Shown: positions 60,371 to 64,000 of the stretch, one piece after another
Numbering within the stretch: the stretch's first letter is position 1
Layout of the letters: the number at the start of each line of letters is the position of its first letter
Assembly: GCF_018374135.1 (NCBI RefSeq)
Contig: NZ_JAHAFS010000008.1
Coordinates: 1-64,000, forward strand
Source: Campylobacter gracilis
GTDB lineage: Bacteria; Campylobacterota; Campylobacteria; Campylobacterales; Campylobacteraceae
Direction of reading: 5' to 3'
Length of the DNA: 64,000 nucleotides
Notes under the pieces: model-generated
Databases searched by the model: none
The model's input: only the letters and a program-made list of their open reading frames with translations
Told to the model about the DNA's origin: nothing
Program-made: the position numbers and the translations under genes

Positions 60371-61159
60371 GTGAAAACGAATAAACGCGATATGATCCTG
60401 GAATCCATCATTTCCGCCTATCTCGATAGCAACACTCCGATCGGATCTTCCGAGCTGGGTGAGCGTATGGGCGTAGCGATGTCAGCGTCTAGCATTCGAA
60501 TTTATTTTAAGCGCTTAAGCGAGGAAGGGGCTTTGACGCAGCTTCATGTAAGCGGTGGTAGAATCCCCACAGTTGCGACGATGCAGGATTACTGGCGCGC
60601 TAGACTTAGCTTCGACGATGAGTTAAAAATAGACGATGCTCGCGAGCTAGAAGCGGTGCTTGAGGATTTTGAAATTTACTGTATGATTTTCAACGCCGAA
60701 AACGAAGCCCTAAGCGAAGTCATCAATCACGATGATCGTTTTATAATCCTTACATTTAGAACGGATGAGATTATCTTAAAATACGATTTTAGAGTTTTTA
60801 AATTCTTATCAAATTTAATAGGAATTTCACTCGGAGATTTGGAGCTAGCTTCGATGCAGATCGGTCTGCGCGAGCTTAGCACCAAAATTAAGGAGCTAAA
60901 AAATTCTAAAATCGAATTTCTTTGTAACGAGGTCGTGGCGTATAAAATTTTCAAAGACGAGCGGTTTAAAATTTTACTTAACCCCTCGATCGCCGTAAAT
61001 TTTACTAAAAATTTGATCTTCGCGCCCTACTTCGAGCACGGATTTATGGGGATCAAACGCCCCGTAAAATTCGAAGGCGAGGACGCTACGATGATCTGCG
61101 CAGGCAGCGTTTACGAGAATTACGAGAAATTTTTTAACTACGCTAAAGGAGTAGCATGA
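60371..61159 (+). CDS. hrcA: Heat-shock transcriptional repressor HrcA
   Basis: HrcA binds CIRCE and represses chaperone genes. The winged-helix N-terminus has MILESIISAYLDSNTPIGSSEL, SASSIRIYFKRLSEEGALTQ and HVSGGRIPT. The rest is the dimerisation domain. The start is GTG at 60371 (262 aa), because the open frame from 60278 would include the promoter and CIRCE; the internal ATG at 60392 is the next choice. It overlaps grpE by 4 bases (ATGA). First gene of hrcA-grpE-dnaK, the same order as in C. jejuni. Confidence 0.93.
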   Translation: MKTNKRDMILESIISAYLDSNTPIGSSELGERMGVAMSASSIRIYFKRLSEEGALTQLHVSGGRIPTVATMQDYWRARLSFDDELKIDDARELEAVLEDFEIYCMIFNAENEALSEVINHDDRFIILTFRTDEIILKYDFRVFKFLSNLIGISLGDLELASMQIGLRELSTKIKELKNSKIEFLCNEVVAYKIFKDERFKILLNPSIAVNFTKNLIFAPYFEHGFMGIKRPVKFEGEDATMICAGSVYENYEKFFNYAKGVA

Positions 61160-61731
61160 GCTATAAATTTAAAGAGCACGGCGATAAAAATGCAGCGTGC
61201 GATAGTGAAGAAAAAGAGGTTTGCGAACAGTGCGCGTCAGAGGCGAGCGAGCCGCAAGAGGCGCAGACATGCGACGATACCGACGCGCAGATACAAAAGC
61301 TTCAAAACGAGCTGAGTGAGATCACCGATAAATTTTACCGCGCCAATGCGGATTTTGAAAATCTCAAAAAACGTTTGGAAAAAGAAAAAGATAGCGCTGT
61401 TGCTTACGCTAGCGAGAGCTTTGCGAAGGATCTGCTGCCGATAATCGACGCGCTTGAGGAAGCCGCCAAAATTGATGTGGAAGGCAATGAGCTTGCAGAT
61501 AAAATTGAGGTCGGCGTAAAACAATGTCTAAGCCTTTTTACAAAGACTTTTGAAAAATACGGTATCGTGCCGATAGCGACGGATGCAGGATTCGATCCTA
61601 GCGTGCATAACGCCATCTCTATGATTGAAGCCGAAGGTGCTAAAAAAGGCGATATCGTTCAAGTATATCAAAAAGGCTATATGTATAAGCAGCGCGTTTT
61701 GCGCGCCGCTATGGTAGTGGTGGCGAAATAA
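61156..61731 (+). CDS. grpE: Nucleotide exchange factor GrpE
   Basis: Releases ADP from DnaK. A 191-residue protein: an acidic Cys-rich N-terminal tail (CDSEEKEVCEQCASEASE, unusual in having several cysteines), a long coiled coil with FYRANADFENLKKRLEKEKD near 60, and the beta-wing ending VPIATDAGFDPSVHNAISM and YKQRVLRAAMVVVAK, typical of GrpE. Overlaps hrcA by 4 bases; 44 bases before dnaK. Confidence 0.96.
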   Translation: MSYKFKEHGDKNAACDSEEKEVCEQCASEASEPQEAQTCDDTDAQIQKLQNELSEITDKFYRANADFENLKKRLEKEKDSAVAYASESFAKDLLPIIDALEEAAKIDVEGNELADKIEVGVKQCLSLFTKTFEKYGIVPIATDAGFDPSVHNAISMIEAEGAKKGDIVQVYQKGYMYKQRVLRAAMVVVAK

Positions 61732-61775
61732 TCGCCCAAATTTTAAAATTTTAAATTCAATACAAAGGATAACAA

Positions 61776-63662
61776 ATGGCAAAAGTCATAGGCATTGACC
61801 TAGGAACAACAAACTCGTGCGTAAGCATATTCGAGCGCGGCGAGAGCAAGATCATACCGAATAAAGAGGGTAAAAACACCACTCCGTCGGTAGTCGCTTT
61901 CACCGACAAAGGCGAGGTTTTAGTAGGCGACAGCGCCAAGCGCCAAGCAGTCACTAACCCCGAAAAGACGATCTACTCGATCAAACGCATCATGGGTCTT
62001 ATGATGAATGAAAAAAATGCGCAGGAGGCCAAAAAGCGCCTACCGTATAAGATTATCGACCGAAATGGCGCGTGCGCGGTAGAGATCGCAGGCAAGGTTT
62101 ATACGCCGCAAGAAATTTCAGCCAAGGTGCTAATCAAGCTAAAAGAGGATGCTGAGGCGTTTTTGGGCGAGCCGGTTGTCGATGCGGTCATTACTGTGCC
62201 TGCGTATTTCAACGACAGCCAAAGAAAAGCTACAAAAGAAGCAGGAACAATCGCGGGCCTAAATGTGCTTCGCATCATTAACGAGCCTACCGCAGCGGCG
62301 CTTGCGTATGGGCTGGATAAAAAAGAATCTGAAAAGATCGTCGTTTACGATCTGGGCGGCGGTACATTCGACGTAACCGTGCTAGAAACCGGCGATAGCG
62401 TCGTAGAAGTTTTAGCTACCGGCGGTAATGCGTTTTTGGGCGGCGATGATTTCGATAACAAGCTGATCGACTTTTTAACCTCGGAATTTCAATCTGAAAC
62501 AGGCATCGACTTGCGCGGCGATGTCATGGCTATGCAGCGCCTAAAAGAGGCTGCGGAAAACGCCAAAAAAGAGCTAAGCAGCGCGATGGAAACGACGGTA
62601 AATTTACCTTTCATCACTGCTGATGCTACAGGTCCAAAGCACCTGATGAAAACTATCACTAGAGCTAAATTTGAAAGTATGATCGATTCTTTGGTAGATG
62701 AGACCATAAGCACGCTTAAAAAGGTCGTAAGCGATGCAGGTCTTAGCATGAACGACATAAAAGAAGTCGTCATGGTGGGCGGCTCGACGCGCGTGCCACT
62801 CGTGCAAGAGGAGGTCAAAAAGGCTTTCGGCAAGGAGCTAAATAAGAGCGTAAACCCTGATGAAGTCGTAGCAATCGGCGCGGCTATCCAAGGCGCGGTC
62901 ATCAAAGGCGACGTAAAAGACGTGCTGCTACTCGACGTCACTCCGCTAAGTCTCGGCATCGAAACCTTGGGTGGCGTGATGACCAAGATCATCGAGAAGG
63001 GAACTACGATACCTACGAAAAAATCTCAAACCTTCTCGACAGCAGAGGATAATCAAAGCGCAGTTACGATCAACGTCTTGCAGGGCGAGCGCGAGTTTGC
63101 GAAAGACAACAAATCGTTAGGAAATTTCAATCTTGAAGGTATCATGCCCGCTCCTCGCGGTGTACCGCAGATCGAGGTGGAATTTAACATCGATGCGAAC
63201 GGAATTTTAACCGTTTCAGCAAAAGACAAGGCTACCGGCAAGGCAACCGATATCCGCATCACCGGCTCAAGCGGCTTAAGCGATGCCGAGATCGATAAGA
63301 TGGTAAAGGACGCCGAGCTTCACAAAGAGGAAGACAACAAGCGCAAAGAAACCGTCGAGACCCGCAACCAAGCCGATAGCATCGCACATCAAACCGAAAA
63401 GAGCCTAAGCGAGATGGGCGAGAAGGTGCCGGGTGATCTACGCGCTAAGATCGAGGGCGCGCTAAACGATCTAAAAGCCGTGCTAAAGGATGAAAACGCA
63501 AGCAAGGAAGCGATAAACTCCAAAGTAGAAGCCCTAAGCAAGGTCGCCGAGGATCTATACAAGGCTGCCAGCGCAAATCAGGGCGCGCAAGGCGGATCGC
63601 AAAGCTCCGGCTCAAACGGCGGTAAAAAAGACGATGACGTCATTGACGCCGAAGTCGAATAA
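61776..63662 (+). CDS. dnaK: Chaperone DnaK (Hsp70)
   Basis: ATP-driven protein folding. The 628-residue protein has phosphate-1 IGIDLGTTNSCV (residues 5-16), the switch IINEPTAAALAYGLD near 170, VYDLGGGTFDVTVLETGD near 192, the adenosine motif VVMVGGSTRVPLVQEEV near 335, the linker DVLLLDVTPLSLGIETLGG near 390, the substrate domain, and a lid ending in Gly/Ser-rich sequence and DDDVIDAEVE. AAAGGA precedes the ATG. Last gene of the hrcA operon; hairpins follow. Confidence 0.98.
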   Translation: MAKVIGIDLGTTNSCVSIFERGESKIIPNKEGKNTTPSVVAFTDKGEVLVGDSAKRQAVTNPEKTIYSIKRIMGLMMNEKNAQEAKKRLPYKIIDRNGACAVEIAGKVYTPQEISAKVLIKLKEDAEAFLGEPVVDAVITVPAYFNDSQRKATKEAGTIAGLNVLRIINEPTAAALAYGLDKKESEKIVVYDLGGGTFDVTVLETGDSVVEVLATGGNAFLGGDDFDNKLIDFLTSEFQSETGIDLRGDVMAMQRLKEAAENAKKELSSAMETTVNLPFITADATGPKHLMKTITRAKFESMIDSLVDETISTLKKVVSDAGLSMNDIKEVVMVGGSTRVPLVQEEVKKAFGKELNKSVNPDEVVAIGAAIQGAVIKGDVKDVLLLDVTPLSLGIETLGGVMTKIIEKGTTIPTKKSQTFSTAEDNQSAVTINVLQGEREFAKDNKSLGNFNLEGIMPAPRGVPQIEVEFNIDANGILTVSAKDKATGKATDIRITGSSGLSDAEIDKMVKDAELHKEEDNKRKETVETRNQADSIAHQTEKSLSEMGEKVPGDLRAKIEGALNDLKAVLKDENASKEAINSKVEALSKVAEDLYKAASANQGAQGGSQSSGSNGGKKDDDVIDAEVE

Positions 63663-63695
63663 CACCAACGCAAAGTGAAATTTTATAACCGCGCG

Positions 63696-63765
63696 CCCGG
63701 TAGTTTTGCCTGCGCTTGAAAGGCAATTTTATCAGCGCGTGACAAAGCAGGCTTTGTAACCGGGC
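63696..63765 (+). terminator. Interrupted hairpin after dnaK
   Basis: GCCCGGT (63696-63702) pairs with ACCGGGC (63759-63765), and inside it GCCTGC (63709-63714) pairs with GCAGGC (63747-63752). It starts 34 bases after the dnaK stop and may end or protect the transcript. Confidence 0.5.
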
Positions 63766-63784
63766 ATAAAATTTCATAGCTTCA

Positions 63785-63817
63785 TAAGCTTGGGCGTTTT
63801 TCATACGCCCAAGCTTA
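63785..63817. terminator. Perfect 13-bp hairpin downstream of dnaK
   Basis: TAAGCTTGGGCGT (63785-63797), a 7-base loop, and its exact reverse complement (63805-63817). It is a strong hairpin; no T-run follows on either strand, so it may be a terminator of an unusual kind, an mRNA stabiliser or a protein-binding dyad. Confidence 0.55.
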
Positions 63818-64000
63818 ACCGCAACTTCAAATTAAATTCCCAACAAACTAAAATTTTGAGTCGCACATAAATACTACTAAATTTTGCTCTGTATAAATAT
63901 CGCTAGACATTAGAGCATATATCCAAATGCGATCGAGAAATTTCCCCACACCGATCTCAAATATAGCTGGAATTTTAAACCTATTTCCTACAAACGGCAC
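63818..64000. other. End of window, no gene seen
   Basis: After the second hairpin the last 180 bases are AT-rich intergenic sequence. I see no start of a gene on either strand before the window ends. Confidence 0.4.

Overview
The window is chromosomal DNA from a Campylobacter-type epsilonproteobacterium (Campylobacterota). The evidence is gene content and order. Several blocks follow the order I remember from Campylobacter jejuni: a SurA/PpiD-like chaperone gene with ftsA and ftsZ next to rsmH; plsC, a periplasmic protein, purQ, purS, purC and a C-terminal protease; mrdA, engB, lptA, lptC and kdsC; cca next to a CiaD-like gene; atpB with a small membrane protein; and hrcA-grpE-dnaK. The base composition (mid-40s percent G+C by eye) is high for the genus and would suit a species such as C. 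gracilis, but that species call is inference.

Layout. 1-9.2 kb: a 5'-truncated metI remnant, a flavin-binding NimA-like protein, the ftsZ/ftsA/chaperone operon, a class II aldolase-like pseudoenzyme, rsmH, an FtsL-like membrane protein and rmuC. 9.2-15.8 kb: a gene-poor stretch with a lipoprotein, the RNase P RNA gene, a small regulated ORF, degenerate GC-rich repeats, truD, an uncharacterised epsilonproteobacterial protein and a tandem pair of AT-rich paralogues that look like orphan immunity proteins. 15.8-23.5 kb: plsC, purine synthesis genes, ctpA and, divergently, clpB. 23.5-25.8 kb: a small decaying CRISPR array and two AT-rich membrane proteins. 25.9-35.8 kb: a cell-envelope cluster (mrdA, engB, lptA, lptC, kdsC), a PstS-like protein with two small membrane proteins, hisB and dsbD. 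35.9-39 kb: ppk2, a second degenerate CRISPR array with the same repeat, an HTH/small-protein pair and a possible cas6 fragment. 39-50.3 kb: glyS, a secreted nuclease, trmL, a pentapeptide-like protein, cca, a CiaD-like protein, leuB, leuD and rpoD. 50.5-59.8 kb: a DJ-1/PfpI protein, a DKNYY protein, uraA, gpsA, gatB and atpB with long empty intergenic stretches. 60.3-63.7 kb: the hrcA-grpE-dnaK heat-shock operon.

The most unusual feature is a family of short A/T-anchored microrepeats (words such as GCGGAATTT and AAATTTTAAAATTT) found between genes and apparently also inside genes. Inside genes they make in-frame Asn/Ser/Ala-rich repeats with 8-residue or 5-residue periods. Conserved proteins carry roughly 75- to 370-residue inserts or linkers of this kind: a GNAT acetyltransferase, the GTPase EngB (inside its G domain), DsbD, and the CiaD-like protein. 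One whole ORF next to trmL is largely built from them.

The second theme is a CRISPR system in decay: two short arrays with one repeat family, degenerate end repeats, no cas operon in the window, and a 69-residue ORF that may be the N-terminus of a lost cas6. The third is heat-shock control: clpB and hrcA both have HspR-type (HAIR) inverted repeats laid over their promoters, and hrcA also has a partly degenerate CIRCE.
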